From: Marsupella aquatica
Lineage: Eukaryota; Marchantiophyta
DNA length: 64,000 nt
Direction: 5' to 3'
Assembly: GCA_973895155.1 (NCBI GenBank)
Contig: OZ316891.1
Coordinates: forward strand, 4,960,001-5,024,000
The notes beneath the pieces were generated by a model, which searched no databases, was not told the DNA's origin, and saw only the letters and a program-made list of their open reading frames with translations. Shown piece by piece: positions 1-13,128 of the stretch; the first letter of the stretch is position 1; every line of letters begins with the position of its first letter. The translations under genes and the position numbers were made by a program.

Positions 1-59
1 AATATTACAGATTACAGTTGTTCTCTCTAAGTGCACACCTCATAACTGCGTGCAAAGTC

Positions 60-160
60 GGGTTCCATAGGTTGGATCAAGCTGACTTCTAACTATTTCA
101 GGCGTCTCTTTGTAAGTGCTGGGTTCAGCAGTTTGGATGGAAGCTCACCTCTAGATAATA

Positions 161-207
<47 letters not shown>

Positions 208-265
208 AGAAGTGGGTGCATAGCAGGGTTCCAGAGTTTGGATGGAAGCTGACCTCTAAATATTT
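60..265. repeat. (TC)n microsatellite inside degenerate direct repeats
   Basis: A pure TC dinucleotide run occupies about 163-205. Three related segments of roughly 40 bp, each built around 'GTTTGGATGGAAGCT' or a variant of it, start near 60, 121 and 224, so the microsatellite separates the last two. No coding potential is seen. Confidence 0.8.
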
Positions 266-1703
266 AGAGATAGGGGTACCTTGTGAGCAGGGTAATGCAA
301 ACCATCAATAAGTGTATAGTCTTTTTGGGAAAGCACACTTAATAAGTCCTTGTTTTTCCTTGGAAAACATTCCAAAAAGATTTTCTTCATGCCACTAGTA
401 GTGTCAACTGCTATTTGAGAGTGATACAGCAGAACCTATATAAAAATGGTCCCGAGATGGACCATTACTGAGGATTGAGGTCAACCATATGTCCACCCGT
501 GTATGCGGCGAGGCACATGGGAGACCATATAAGCATAATGGCCAACACAAAACCATTGGTAATCATTAGGAAAAGTTATGTTTGTCTGCCACAAATAGGC
601 CTGCAATGCACTGACGCACGCCAAAAACAGGAATACTACAATGTGAGACACTATGACTCTACTGTCTTGCTCATCCCATAAAGTTATGATTGTATAAATG
701 CCTCAGACCTTATGTTCACCATCATGATTGTATAAATTCATGGTGTGGCAGATTTTGATTCACCCAAATGCCCTTTTTCTACTTCCCTTCACCCGTTGCT
801 ATACAATGAGCACTAGTGGCACAAACTTACTAATAAAGCCCAATGCAAAGTTGCTCTCAAAGCTACAATCTAGAGTGGACATAAAATGGGGATTGGGCAA
901 AGATGACCATAACTGACATTGACTCTAAATAATGACAACTATATTTTTTTTACAAAAAATTTCTGGTCTTCATCTCTATCAGCTTAGTATAGTAGTATAT
1001 ATATGATATGTTACAAGTCAACACAAGGCCATGGTACCTATGAATGTCAACAAGCATGTTTCACCTAGCCAAGAGATTGCAGGGCTATTTTGTAAATTCT
1101 CAAATTCAAGGTTATATGGATAAATTGGGTAGCTTGTAGGTGATTTGGTGATTTCCCATAATTTTAGCTACTGTAGCTGGGATCCCCATTGAGGGCGCAC
1201 CTGCTGCACATGGAGAAAGACAGGGTCCATGCACACAAAAAAGTTGTCAAACCTTGACTGGCCCGTTTCAAAAATTGTTTGGTTAAGAAGGAAGGCAGTC
1301 AGGGGAAGCAAGGAACACGCATGGAACCCTAGTAGATACCCTGTTTTTCTATAGAACATGCTTTAGGCAGATCTAATAGTTGGTAAAACCCTTGTGGCAT
1401 ATCCAAGGATTTATGTTGGTTCCTTCAGGATCAAATCCAAGAATTGTAGGAACTGCATCAATCCTTGGAAATGCCACTAAAATATGACCGAAAGCAATTG
1501 TTAAATTATGCAAAATAATTAAAATGGGATGTTGTAACCTTAATATATGTATATCTTTATATAAGCTAATATAAACATTTTAACATTGATGATAGGCTCA
1601 ATGATAGGAAATTACATCAAACATTTTGTTTACAAATGAGGGTATTGAAATCAGGTACATATCACAAAAAACATGCTAAGTCAACCACCAAAGGGAGGTT
1701 ATT
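266..1703. other. AT-rich intergenic DNA, no gene seen
   Basis: Only short chance reading frames are present on either strand. No splice-site-supported coding region, RNA gene or recognisable transposon was found. Confidence 0.6.
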
Positions 1704-2214
1704 CAGCTTTTTACTAACCTGTCCCCCAAACTAGCTACCCAGTCAATATTACTAACGTGCCCCCAAACAAAATTAATTATCAACCCCTCCCCATTTCATA
1801 TTTGGGTTAGTATTATCTCATATACAGGTTCCCATTGTGATGTGGCAAGTCAATACTGGCTAGCCTTAACCTGCCTCGGTCCCCCTTCCCCGCTGCATTT
1901 TCCCAAGTAAAAATGAGGGCTGAAAGTATCGGGTTGTTGCGAGGGGAGTGGAGAAAAAAATGAGGCAAAAAATGACATGTTTTCATCTTTCCCAGACCTG
2001 CGACTGTGCCCTGCAACGGGGAAGGGGAGCCGAGGGGGGTGGCTGCAGGTTGAGGCTACTAGCGAGAGTAACTTGCCACATGGCAACTGGAACTTGTATA
2101 CAATTTAATATTATCCCAAATACTAAATGGGGGGCAAGTTAATAATCAATTTTGTTTGGGGGACACGTTAATAATAATATTGGATATTTTAGGGGACAGG
2201 TTAGTAAAAAGCTG
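1704..2214. mobile_element. Foldback MITE with long terminal inverted repeats
   Basis: The left end reads CAGCTTTTTACTAACCTGTC and the right end is its reverse complement. Inverted similarity continues inwards with mismatches for well over 100 bp on each side (for example GTGCCCCCAAACAAAATTAA against its counterpart near 2140). It even includes the central GC-rich arms at about 1870 and 2040, so the 511-bp element could fold into one long hairpin. It is flanked by a direct TATT at 1700-1703 and 2215-2218, taken as the target-site duplication. No transposase is encoded, so it is non-autonomous. The superfamily is not assigned. Confidence 0.8.
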
Positions 2215-2218
2215 TATT

Positions 2219-3088
2219 GCCAAATTCAAAATTTGTATGTCTATCATCACACGTAGAGGAGTCAATCTTAGAGAGACCTTAGTATACTATAGTGGTTAGG
2301 GTAAGACAAGGTTAGATTAGACGTAAAAGTGAACCTCTTGCATACAACAAATGCATTTTTTGTCCCACCTCCAATAGAGTTTCAACCTCCTTAACTTGAC
2401 CTCTTGTGTCTCTCCTGAATCTCTAATATTATTTATCTAAATGGGTATTTCTCAGGAACCAAGGTTGGTAGCATTATATTGATTGAGTAACTCACTTGGC
2501 AACCCTACATAATTGACTCCCTCGACAGCATAGTATTGCAGAAACTTTCCCCTTTGACAACGCTTTCAGCTAAATAGAGCTAACCTAACCAGAGTTTGTG
2601 TTAACACACCCAAGTTCAGGGTGGAAGAGTTAGAAGGTGTCGTCATTGGGTCCATGGGAAACTATTCCTTTCTTGCCTTTCCCACCTTCCCTTCTCCTCT
2701 GAGCCCCATTCCCCCACTCAACTTTTGAAGGTTTTGGTATATTGAAGTGGCTTTGATGGCTAAAAGCACATTGTACCATCTACTTCAAGATGCTCTAAAA
2801 ATGAGCATTCGTACCAACAAAAAAAAACATTGATTTGGACAGAGATTTACAAGATGGTTTGAATTTTGGACCAGGGCGGGGTTACAGCGCACAATCACCA
2901 ATATGGGATGGGTTGTCAAGCTTAGCTTGCAAAGAGAATTTTGGGAGTGGATTTAAGGCCACTGTGAATCCTAGAATTTCAGTACATCCTATCAGGACCA
3001 TTTGTTCCTCTCGCATTTCTATTATTGTCAAGCTGCTTAATGCATTGAATGCCCTTGACTTCGTCAGATCAGCTTGTTGGGGCTGACC
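2219..3088. other. Intergenic DNA, no gene seen
   Basis: I see no coding region or structured repeat here. Short open frames lack splice or homology support. Confidence 0.55.
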
Positions 3089-3460
3089 ATGGCTATTATT
3101 TTCACTAAGCTAGGAAAAGGGTGTTGCTAGATTTGATATTTAAATCAACCTAAACTTTATTTACACTAAACTAGAAAAGAAAGAGAGTTGTCAGATTTGA
3201 TAGTTATGACCATGCCTATCGTGCACACTAAACTACAAAAGGCTGTTGTTAGATTTGATATTTACTCAACCAAATTTGACCATGACTATTACTAACACTA
3301 AACTTAAAAAATGCTGCTGTTAGATTTGATATTTACTCAACCCAAACACCATGACTCTACTTACACTAAACTTCAAAAAGGATGTTGTCAGAGACTGGAT
3401 ATTTAGTCCATGACTACTTCTTACACTAAACTAAGGGAAAGAGTGTTGCTAGAGACTGGA
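3089..3460. repeat. Degenerate tandem repeat, ~57-72 bp unit
   Basis: About six imperfect copies of a unit containing 'GTTAGATTTGATATTTACTCAA' variants followed by 'CATGACTATT...ACACTAAACT'. Core positions lie near 3122, 3187, 3244, 3316, 3385 and 3443. The last two copies have drifted to 'AGAGACTGGATAT'. Confidence 0.75.
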
Positions 3461-3939
3461 TATCCTGGCTGGGAGTAATCCCGGCATTTAGTTATGAATC
3501 CATCTCAGGCTTAGTTATGAATCCATCTCAGGCTTCTCGCAGTTCTCTCTAAAACACCAAGGGTAGATAGGAACCAAACTGTCTCACGACGTTCTAAACC
3601 CAACTCACGTACCACTTTCATCGGCGAACAATCGGATATTTAGTCCCTCGAGTCACCAAACCCAGTCAGCTTTGGAGATGAGATGCTCTTAGAGAGAACA
3701 GTATGTGAATTCTCTTCACATTCTCTAGTATGGGGATTCTCTTGTACTCTCAAGTATGGGGGATTCTTTTCACATCACAGTAGGACTCTGGCAGGGCCCT
3801 CTTTGGAGGTGCTCTGAGAGTGAAGTATGTGAATTCTCGTCACATTCTGTTCTCTAGATTCTCTGCCCATACGACAGTAAGAGGGCTCTGTCAGCACCCT
3901 CCTAGTCGCCTGCCCACTGCAGTCAACCTGGGACTGTGC

Positions 3940-4660
3940 TCCAACCTGTCCCCAAGTACAAGTGTGCCTCGAGTCTCACATCCTAACCCACACGCTGACA
4001 CACCCCTGCCCACGTTTTTATTATGCGTACATTGGTGCCATTGTCGTCATTATTCTGCCCCCAGCAATGCCTTCCAATCCTCATATCCTCTCCCACACGC
4101 CCCTGCCAGAATTCTATGCGTGCCTTGGTGCCATCCTCATCATCATTCTGCCCCCAGAAATGCCTTCCAAAACCTCAATGTGCTCCTCAATGTGCTCCAG
4201 TCTGCTTTGATACTCTGTATGTGGCTTCCTCATCACTTTGCTGTGATGCTGTCTGGCCCTGTTTCATTTCCCCACATTCTACCCTGACATGCCGTCATGT
4301 TGCACCATCAACAAGGGTGCCTCCGAGTCTCCCACCCTTCACATCCTCTCCCACACGCCCCTGGCCAGGTTTCTATGCGTGCCTTGGTGCCATCCTCATC
4401 ATCATTCTGGCCCCCGCGATGCCTTGTAATCCTCAATGTGCTCCAGTTTGCGTTGATACTCATACGTCCTCATCACTCTGCTCTGCTGCTGTCAGGCCGC
4501 GTTTGATGCCCATTAACAATCCGCCCTGTTTCATGCCTCACATTCTACCCTGACCTGCCGTCATTATGCACCATCAACAATCCGCCCTGTTTCATTCCCC
4601 ACATTCTACCCTGACCTGCCGTCATTTTGCACCATCAACAATCCTCGGTGCCATGCCACT
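3940..4660. repeat. Degenerate C-rich tandem array
   Basis: Related units recur in this pyrimidine-rich stretch. One carries 'GCCTTGGTGCCATCCTCATC' at about 4119 and 4379, with a more diverged copy near 4025. Another, 'CCGCCCTGTTTCAT', recurs at 61-bp spacing near 4521 and 4582 with an older copy near 4256. The overlapping open frames of 69-176 codons in several phases result from this biased repetitive composition and are not called as genes. Confidence 0.7.
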
Positions 4661-5702
4661 CCAGTCAGTGAGAACCTGGCAACCCTGCCATCGGGGTGCC
4701 CAGGCATGTCCCACTCCTGCAGAGCTCTCCTTGTCCACCCGTAGGCAGTCCACTTCTTCCAAGGTACCGCAATCTCCTTAAATGTAGAGACGATCTACAA
4801 TCACAATCTGGCATGGCACATGTTCAACTTTGATAGGACAGGTCAGGCAACTGACTTTGCACTTGTAAGTGTTCTACGTCGGAAGTTCATCAGCCTTCGT
4901 CAGTGGACATTTATACTCATGCCAATTAGTTCTAACAATTTAGGAAGTTCCTGATGTTAAAACTCTTCTCGGGACAATCATGCCACTCAGTTGTAACAGT
5001 TTAGCGAATTCCTCATGATAAAAGCAGACTCGATTCACCTACCTTACTCCCACTCAGTTTTGCTCACAGCAATATATTGGAAATTCAAACTCAAACTCAT
5101 TCTATTAGTCTAAATATCATCATACTGGCAAGGAAGCAATTTATCCACAAGATCGAAGAAGTAGTTTTGCACAAACCAGTTTCCTAGGAAGAGACCTTCA
5201 GTCAACGTACACATAGTAACACCCCAAAATCGGTTTTTCTTATAAATGTTTTTACATAGGCCAGCCAGATCTTCAAGTAGCATCATCGATATGTCCATGA
5301 GATTTGGGTGTGGCCATATTACTCCTGTTCACGATTTACACAACTGACTACGAGGGGATCCCCTGCCGCCCTTCAAAACATTCTAAACAGAGCATCCTCT
5401 TTCCTATGACAAGATACTGACATTCTGAGCTGACTTGCATTTCATCTCTCGAGGGATCATCCGCATGTAGAGCATGAAGTACTCTTACAAAATAGTCACC
5501 GGAAACTAACGTGCAAAACGAACAGCAGTTGACGTGATCCTTTACAATTGATTTCCCATCCCCTAACCAGGATGATCATAGAAGAGAAGTCGGATCTGAA
5601 AGAAGTACGTCCTATCAGATTAGTGATATACAAAATACCAAGCTGCGCCGAGGAATTTAATCCAGAAAACTTGCTAATGGCACCTGAATTGCGTTGGTTC
5701 TC
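4661..5702. other. Intergenic DNA and probable 3' UTR of the ODR4-like gene
   Basis: No separate gene is seen. The right-hand part, adjoining the stop codon at 5703, probably contains the 3' untranslated region of the minus-strand gene. Confidence 0.5.
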
Positions 5703-8700
5703 TTAACGAGAAAGGAAAAATATTGACAATAGCATAGCTATCAGCAATACAAGTGCAGCTCCAATGTAAGTGAATGGTGCCGGGGAACGTGCAGTTGATA
5801 GAAGCCTCTTGGGTTCCAGCAAATTTGAACTTGCAGCAACACCTAGGGCGGTATCAATTTCTCTGACCTCAGAAGGAGTGATAACTTTCATAGACACGAT
5901 GCCAACTGTTTCATGTTGAATGATCTCAGATGGGTCCAGCTTCTTTTCAACACCAAACAGATCTGTTAGATGTTCTTGTACGTCCTGAAATGGAGGCAAA
6001 AAAGACAATCAAATCTTGTGCACACTCAGAAAGCATAATTGTAGATTCGAAATAACATCCTTAAAATGCGTAGCAATTACCAAGACCCATAAAACGAAGA
6101 TGGAAATCAAGAAACCTCAATCTTGCCTCTTGCCAAAAACGGCGGTCAGAAATCCAAAATGCAGTGGGAATGTTCAGTACCAAAGGATAAATTAAAAACT
6201 GTAAAGATGGAGAGAAAGAAACCTGCAAATTTTCATCGGGTAGTATGTAGTCGGATATCATAGCTCCATCAACCCATGGCACAAACACCCTCCTTGGCAT
6301 GACCATACCAATATCAGAACTGCCACCACAAAAATAAACAGGAGATTCGGTCAGGAACAGATTCATGACGTAGAAGGCATGTCCCATAGATAGCTGCCGA
6401 AACTAAGAGGCACTCCAATGCCATGATCATAGCCACCAGCAACCCCAATAAACAAGAACAGTGGTAGACATGAAAACTGACTGCACCCCACACCCGAGAT
6501 TAGGACAGAGAAGCTTGACCAGTACCTGAGGTGCCCCATTAGAAGTGTTTCTACTGTCACTTCTGTCACAGAATTGTTGTTTTCATATTTGGCGTCACCT
6601 ACTGCCTGTTCAGCCTCGTCAATCAGCAGATCTAGCCTAGATTTCAGGCTCGCTACGATGTCTTCCTGCAAAGTTCGAAAGTCCATGTTGAAAACTAGAA
6701 CATTGGCACTAGTCAAACACATGAGGTACCTTTGATCTGCTGAATTTTCCACAAATGCCAGTCAAAAGGGTTAATGACCAAAACTAAATAAGGGTTAATG
6801 ACAAACCTTCAGGCCAGTAATAGCTCGAGAGATAGGCTCCCGCACGATACCGTAGGAACGGGCATGAACCTGTCCTTGAAATATAACCTTCCCTACTATC
6901 TTGGGATCGCCTCCGGTACCTTTTTAGAATACAATTTTCATAACAAATTAGCAGTTTAAAACACAATGTTCATAACACAACCCAACAAATCCGATCCAGA
7001 TGTCACTAATGATTAAGACATTCGACCAGGAAAGAACCAAACTCTTCAATCGTTGGCTACCTACCTTGTACTTGTGGACCACCATCAATAGGTAGAAGCA
7101 ACTCGACCGTATGGACAGTGCTCCCTGGGCCTAGAAGTTTCTCCGGCTCCGCCTGGCGAGAAACAAGAACTGCCTCGATCAAATATTTGGTCCAAGGGGA
7201 CGAACTTACAAACAAAACTCTGAAAGGCCATGCAAAGTATACATTTTGAAAACATCAACACGCCGCTATGTGTTACCACTTCGTATTTAAGGCTGTTAAT
7301 TACCAGAGAGCCACCTAAAACAGCACGAGCAGTCTGAAGTCGTTCTCCCTCATATGAAATTGCGGACAAAAGATTCTCTCTCAGTTTGTTTTTCGCAGCC
7401 TCGGTGCCATCAACCTTCACAGGATAACTTTCCAAAGAAAAAAGCAGTCAGGCCGCACCTCTAGAATGGGTAGATGCTTTGTCCTCGTTGCCTTTGTCAA
7501 GACTAGTACAATGTCAGTGAAACAAAATATTGAAGCAAAAAGACATGGACCATACATGATGCAAACATCAACTGGACTCTTCAAGAACAGAGAGCGTTTG
7601 TAAGTGAAGAAGGTGAAAGACGGTGAATTGGGCCGTAACTATCTAAAAGAGCGGCGTGGTTGTCAAAGTAGAGTACCTGATATCAACATTATATGTGCAA
7701 GAAAACTCTTGCAAATTGCTCAACAACTTTCCGAACTTCCATTCGCATGGCCGCAATGCTGTCGTAGAAAAATTTGAACCTTTTACACAACTTCGGCAAG
7801 AGAACCTGCTTCGATATCAAACACAAGACCATGAAGACCTATGTCAGATAGCTGCTTGTGTTCTCGTTAGAGCTCGTTCAACTAAAGCAAAAGAGCAATG
7901 AGTACACAATCATCATGGACACATCCTACTCTATTAAACCTTCATGCTATTATGTTTAGAACTATGCCTTCGACCCCATCTTAATCGCCTGTTGAACTGT
8001 TGTAGTAGAGAACTGAAAACTTTCTAGAAGCAAGATATGAAGGTGAATGCCCAACTTGGCCACTTCCAAACAAAACTACGTTTCAATGTTACCTTCGTGG
8101 ACTTGACGATATGTGTAGAAGAAGGTGCTCCGAAGAATCTCTTCCATCAAGACTTGGAGTTCCCAATGCTGCTACTGTCATTACTGCCTGCCCAAAACAT
8201 CGGCTTTAGGCCTGAGAATATAAGCCAACAATTGGCCCTGAACTAGCACGGCAGTAAAAGGAAATGCCTGGTCAAAACCATCAGCTCTCTTGTCAAGCTC
8301 TGTTGAGCTGCAATCTAGCAATTATACCCAGTTTCTACGGTCACGGCAGCAACTGACCTGCCATAGGACTGCCTGAGAGCTCTTGTAAATTCCCTCATTA
8401 CAGAATGCATAGACGCCGATGACATATATCCCTCCACAGAGCATCCTTGACACCTGCATATTGCAACAGCGAAGCCTATAATCATGGCCATTTTCTGTCA
8501 TGTACTGTAGTAGGTGTTCAAAACATTCAAGAAACAAAATGTACAGAGAATAATCTCAAATCTTTGGAAGGCCTAAGCGTTCGATAATTGGAAAGTCGGA
8601 ATTCATTCAACTTCAGGGAAGTGAAGAACAAAATGAATGTCACGGAACAACAATTGGTCCTTTAAAAAAAACACCTTTAGAAACCTTACCTGGCGAGCAT

Positions 8701-9204
8701 GCTCACCAACCCAGTCAGCACTGAGTTCCATAGCAGGAGAATCAGCCCCCGTGTGGCTTGGTTCATTTAAAACGCTCGTACCAAGTGTTGGCGGAAAGTC
8801 ATCCTCATTCATAGGAGTTGGAACAAGAGCCAATACTATATCTCGAGACCCACCACTTCCCAATTTCCCAACAAGAAGCCCAACCTATCCAAAACAGAAC
8901 CGTTGATGAGCTTCTATGAGAATGGAGCTCACTCAGACGAGGAAACATTCATAATGTGAACAAAACAGATCGCCAGAAAGTAAATCCGAGACGTTAGTCC
9001 CAACATTCAGCTTATCAAAGTCTAATCTCAGTCGTGCAAACTTTGGCGATCATGTGAACAAACAAGTTCCCAAACGCTGGAAAATAGAGAAAAATCTAAC
9101 GATTAGGAGAACTAGAAACGTACTTGTGCGAGTTTGCCCGACCGAATGACAGAGTCGACTTGCGCTTCCAGCTGGTTCTCGTCTCCCACCACTGTCCGCC
9201 CCAT
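5703..9204 (-). CDS. ODR4: ODR4-like tail-anchored membrane protein
   Basis: Eleven exons on the minus strand join in phase into a 469-residue protein: 9204-9124, 8884-8690, 8453-8358, 8187-8093, 7805-7677, 7427-7304, 7152-7065, 6919-6807, 6665-6526, 6289-6223, 5984-5703. All introns are GT-AG, and all 1410 nt keep frame. Family signatures include an N-terminal 'VGDENQLEAQVDSVI' segment, 'DWVGEHARQ' near residue 84, the 'LRPCEWKFGK' block, 'HTVELLLP' and 'FVPWVDGAM'. A single hydrophobic helix ends four residues from the C-terminus, as in tail-anchored proteins. In nematodes ODR-4 helps traffic seven-helix receptors out of the endoplasmic reticulum and also acts with the UFM1 pathway. Plants carry conserved homologues whose role is poorly known. 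The first ATG of exon 1 was taken as the start. Confidence 0.88.
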
Positions 9205-12200
9205 CTCGTTCTCAATCTGTTGAGGTGCTTGGAATCTCCACAGCAATCTCAATCAATCCGTGGCAAAGAGCTTTTGGCAATCTGCTATCCGAGCCAAGCT
9301 TACTCTTCGAATCCCCTCTTTCTGTCTCTCGTCGGAAAGGTTCCCTATCTATGAAAAGGCTAGATCTACAAAATCACTCATCGATTGGCCCAGTCACTAT
9401 CTTTCTCAAGCAACAGCCCGGTTGGTTTTTCAGTCACCCTACAAGTACTACAGTAGCTAGCTGAGTAGTATGAAGAACTCTTCCTCCAAAGAATGAACAT
9501 CCACAGCCCTTTCTCTCAACTGTGGGTCGATAAACGTCTGAAATAGCCAGCTCTCCGCCGATCTGGCTCCTTCAATCGATATCTGCAAGTTTATGTAACA
9601 ACTATTTGGGCAGTCTCAGCAACGGCCAGACACTGCTGCACTTCGGAAAACAAGCCCGGTTATGTCGTCGACACTGCACTGCATGTCAAAGCTGGACCCA
9701 CAGACTCAAGGATGTCTAAATTTCCCTCCTCCCAAGCGCGTTCGAAATTGGAATCTCCGAAGGTCATGGGCAGGTTAGTTGGTTGATTGCTTGACTGATC
9801 AACCACCTGAGGACAACGAAATTGGAGTGCGAATCGACACGAAGCTGCTGAGAAGGCTTTCTGAGCAGAGCAAGACAAGTCTTCTGCAATTGGGTCTTGT
9901 TCCGTGGAATTTCTCGTGACAACCCTGCGTAAATGGTAGGTGAAGTGCCACTTTATTAGGGAGGCAGGGAATCCGTAGGAGCTCTAGCTCTGTCTTGCCT
10001 TTCTTTCTCTAGGGAGTACTTGTTTTCCACTTCCAAAGGTGTCGACAAAGCGTGTCTTGGAGAGTGGGCTTGAGCGTGAGGGTTAATAATAATGATATTT
10101 ATACTGTGAGCCGGCGATTTATGATTGTGGTGGTCACCCAATATTTCAACGAATGGTTACTCAGAAGGTACATTGTACAGTCATAGCTCTCGTTGTACAT
10201 AATGTGGAGTCATGTACAAATGTACGATGGCATATATGGAATGTTTGGGGCAATTTTGGTCATTTTGGGTAATTTTTGGCACTCATTCTCATCTCTTCTG
10301 ATCAGTGGTCAATCTATGTATCCAAAATCTAAAATATGGAGACCTGTGACCTGCAAAATCTGGCTTCTAAAAAGAGTTTCTATTATGTCAGAAGTTTGCC
10401 AAAAAAGAATGGTAGGTTTTCAATGGCTGAAAATGGATGAGCAGGATAGATAAGGCATGGAGCAGAGAGGGAAGGAAGTGTTCAGTCTGGCAGGAGTAAA
10501 CACTGACAGGGCAGTGCTGGAGGCCTTTTATATGGTAGTAATAGTTTAAGTAATTAATTTATAGTTGTGGAAGTACAGTACTGTAGTTGGGCATTAGTAC
10601 ACTTTTCTGTTGAATCATAGCAAGGAAAGAATGCTTGCCTAGAAATTGATGCTCCCATGGACCACCAAGTTTGACCAAAGGACTAGAATCCCACAAAGGA
10701 CAAAATGTACTAGGAAGAGCCAATGAAAGTACAATGTAGAAAAAAGCACAAGAGGTCTAGGGAGGACAAACTTAAAATACAAGTGCAACTGCAAACTCCA
10801 AAACCTTAGAAAAGAAGAAGAAGAAAAAAAGAGCTTAAATACTACCAATGCACGAGTGTGATTACCTAAAGATACACATATAGTGTCATGACTAACTCTA
10901 AGTGAGACATGGATATCCTCTATGCCGGCAAGTGCACTTATGCCCACTGTAATAGATTTATGATGGATTGCTGCGGCCTGAGCTCACTCTGTCACCAAAT
11001 ACTTTGATCAAAGTTTGTCATCAAAATGGATGATTGTGGCCCTATGGAACCCACCCATGTTCAAACGCCTTGAGCTGTCTATCAGAGGAACTCATCAATT
11101 ATCTCAATAGCAAGCGGGATGAAGCTACCTGATGTCACTCTTGCTGCCTATTTCTCCTATTTTGTCGTTATTGCCTACATTGTTGCTGCCCCTGCCTATG
11201 ATGTTGCTATCTTGATGGTGTCCTAATGCAAAATGTTTGTCATCATATCACCAGCCAAGATACCCTTGTCATCTTGTCCCATGGTAAGATCAACACATAA
11301 TCTGTAGGTCGGAGGACCAGGTAAATCAAGCACCACCTCCCACCTCAAGAGAACTAGAGCAATACATAGCATCGTAACTTATGAACAACAATGGTTTCTC
11401 CGCCTCTACTACACCAAAGAAATGGACCCTTGTGTCATCACAAGGCTTCCCACATATGCATGAAATAGGTACACCAACAAAATGTAGGTATGCTAACCCC
11501 ATACCAAGATGCATGGCTAACAAGAACTAAAATGGACTAAACACTTGTTTATGCAAAAACTGGAGAAAAACAGTTCACTGGGCCCATTTGCCATTGAACA
11601 AGGTTTTGTTAGAATTCAGTTCTATTAAACCATGTGGAGATATGAAAATGGCCAAGTTTGTTCTAAAATCACCAAATCCTTCCCAACCCCATTTCTTGTT
11701 TAGAAGTTTGCATTGGAGTCCAACTTCAATCTTCTTCCAAACCTAAATGTCTATTCTAAAATGATCTTTATCATATTCAAGGTCCCTTTTCTTAGTGAAT
11801 TGCTTTTACTTGCAATGTCTTTCAAGTTTCAAGGTTGCCTCTCGACTGCATCATCTGGCCACTCTTTTGTAGGGTGAGTGTTCCCCATGTTTGGGGTTTA
11901 TTTTCTTGTTGCAGGTTAGTGTTAACAAACTCTACGTGGAATATACTTTTGCAAAGTTCCAAGTCGGGAACCTCCATGTTTGAATTGAAGTGTGCTGCAA
12001 CCAAGACTCTAGATTCTAGTTGAGAGCCCCCGTAAGAGCCATATATCCATGTGTGTTGGCCCCAAACCCCCTATGTAAGCGAAAAGCATCAGAACTTGTA
12101 TTGAGTAACTAAGTGCTTCGAGTGTTACCCCTAAAGTAATGAGAAGTCTAGGATTGCAATCCTTAGACCAAAGATTCTGAAGGGCTGTGGATGTGGGACC

Positions 12201-13128
12201 GCTTGCATGGAATGAGCCTGGGAGGCCCTAATGGTCCCTACTCTATGTTGGAAGACCCCATAACCCCACAACCTTATCCAATATAGTAGGCCAAAATGGT
12301 AAAACAAGGTCCATTCAAGCTTTGAGAACTCCCATGGCCCAGTTGTGGCTTATTATAATGGCTCCATCCCAAGTCTGTGCAGGTGGGGCATTGAAGAAGT
12401 CTCTAAGATATTCAGTGTGAGCTAACCCGCTATGCGCAAATCTCCCACTATCCTTTGAGAATGTATGCACCATCAACATTGTGGGCTGTAAATCCCTCCA
12501 AAGTCAAGTTAATGGGCATTGCGGATAAGCTCTAAGGGCCAGGGGAAGAGGATACAGGCACTCCACTCTCCGTCCCACCCTGGCGCCCGTCTATACTATA
12601 TCCAATGAACATGCAACGAAGCTTGTAAACATTAATAATAAGAGTTGTCACCCTATCAAAAAATTCACGACGAAAGACAAGATCGAGGCTCATAATGAGC
12701 CTCCCGTAAGTTTTTGCCGCCCACTTCCCGCACTTGCTGCCCATATTTTGTTCAAAGTCATATTTTTTCTAAGTGTGACTAGAGATGTGAATGATCCCAC
12801 TTTTGGGTGGGGTGAATGACAAAAGCGCCTTCTGTGCTAACCAGATACGAACTTGAGACCTGCTGCATCCCAAAGGAGCTGTTCTACCATCCAGCCTTGG
12901 GGCAGTTGGTGTCCAGGCTGATTTGCTCTAGGTATTTACCCACATACTCACGTCAAAAATACTGGGCAGCAGACAGTCACGTACGGGGCTAATCAATGCT
13001 AATCACATTGATTGGCCTTGATCTTGCCTTTCGTTCTTAATTCAAAAATGAGTAATTATATAAAATAATGATTGCTATTGTACTTGGGAGGGAGTGTCTG
13101 GATGAGAATTTGATACTCCCTACCCCCA
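9205..13128. other. Intergenic DNA, including probable ODR4 promoter
   Basis: The first several hundred bases right of 9204 should hold the 5' leader and promoter of the minus-strand ODR4-like gene. From about 10150 onwards the DNA is AT-rich with only short open frames. An open minus-strand stretch at 9660-9900 has no recognisable homology and no clear splice partner, so I do not call it a gene. Confidence 0.5.

Noticed and set aside
3820-4553. Overlapping 155- and 176-codon plus-strand frames
   Set aside because: They lie in a C-rich degenerate tandem array and are open in more than one phase. Composition explains them.
9660-9900. Minus-strand open stretch upstream of the ODR4-like gene
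   Set aside because: The ODR4-like protein is complete from ATG 9204, and I found no donor or homology that would make this an exon.
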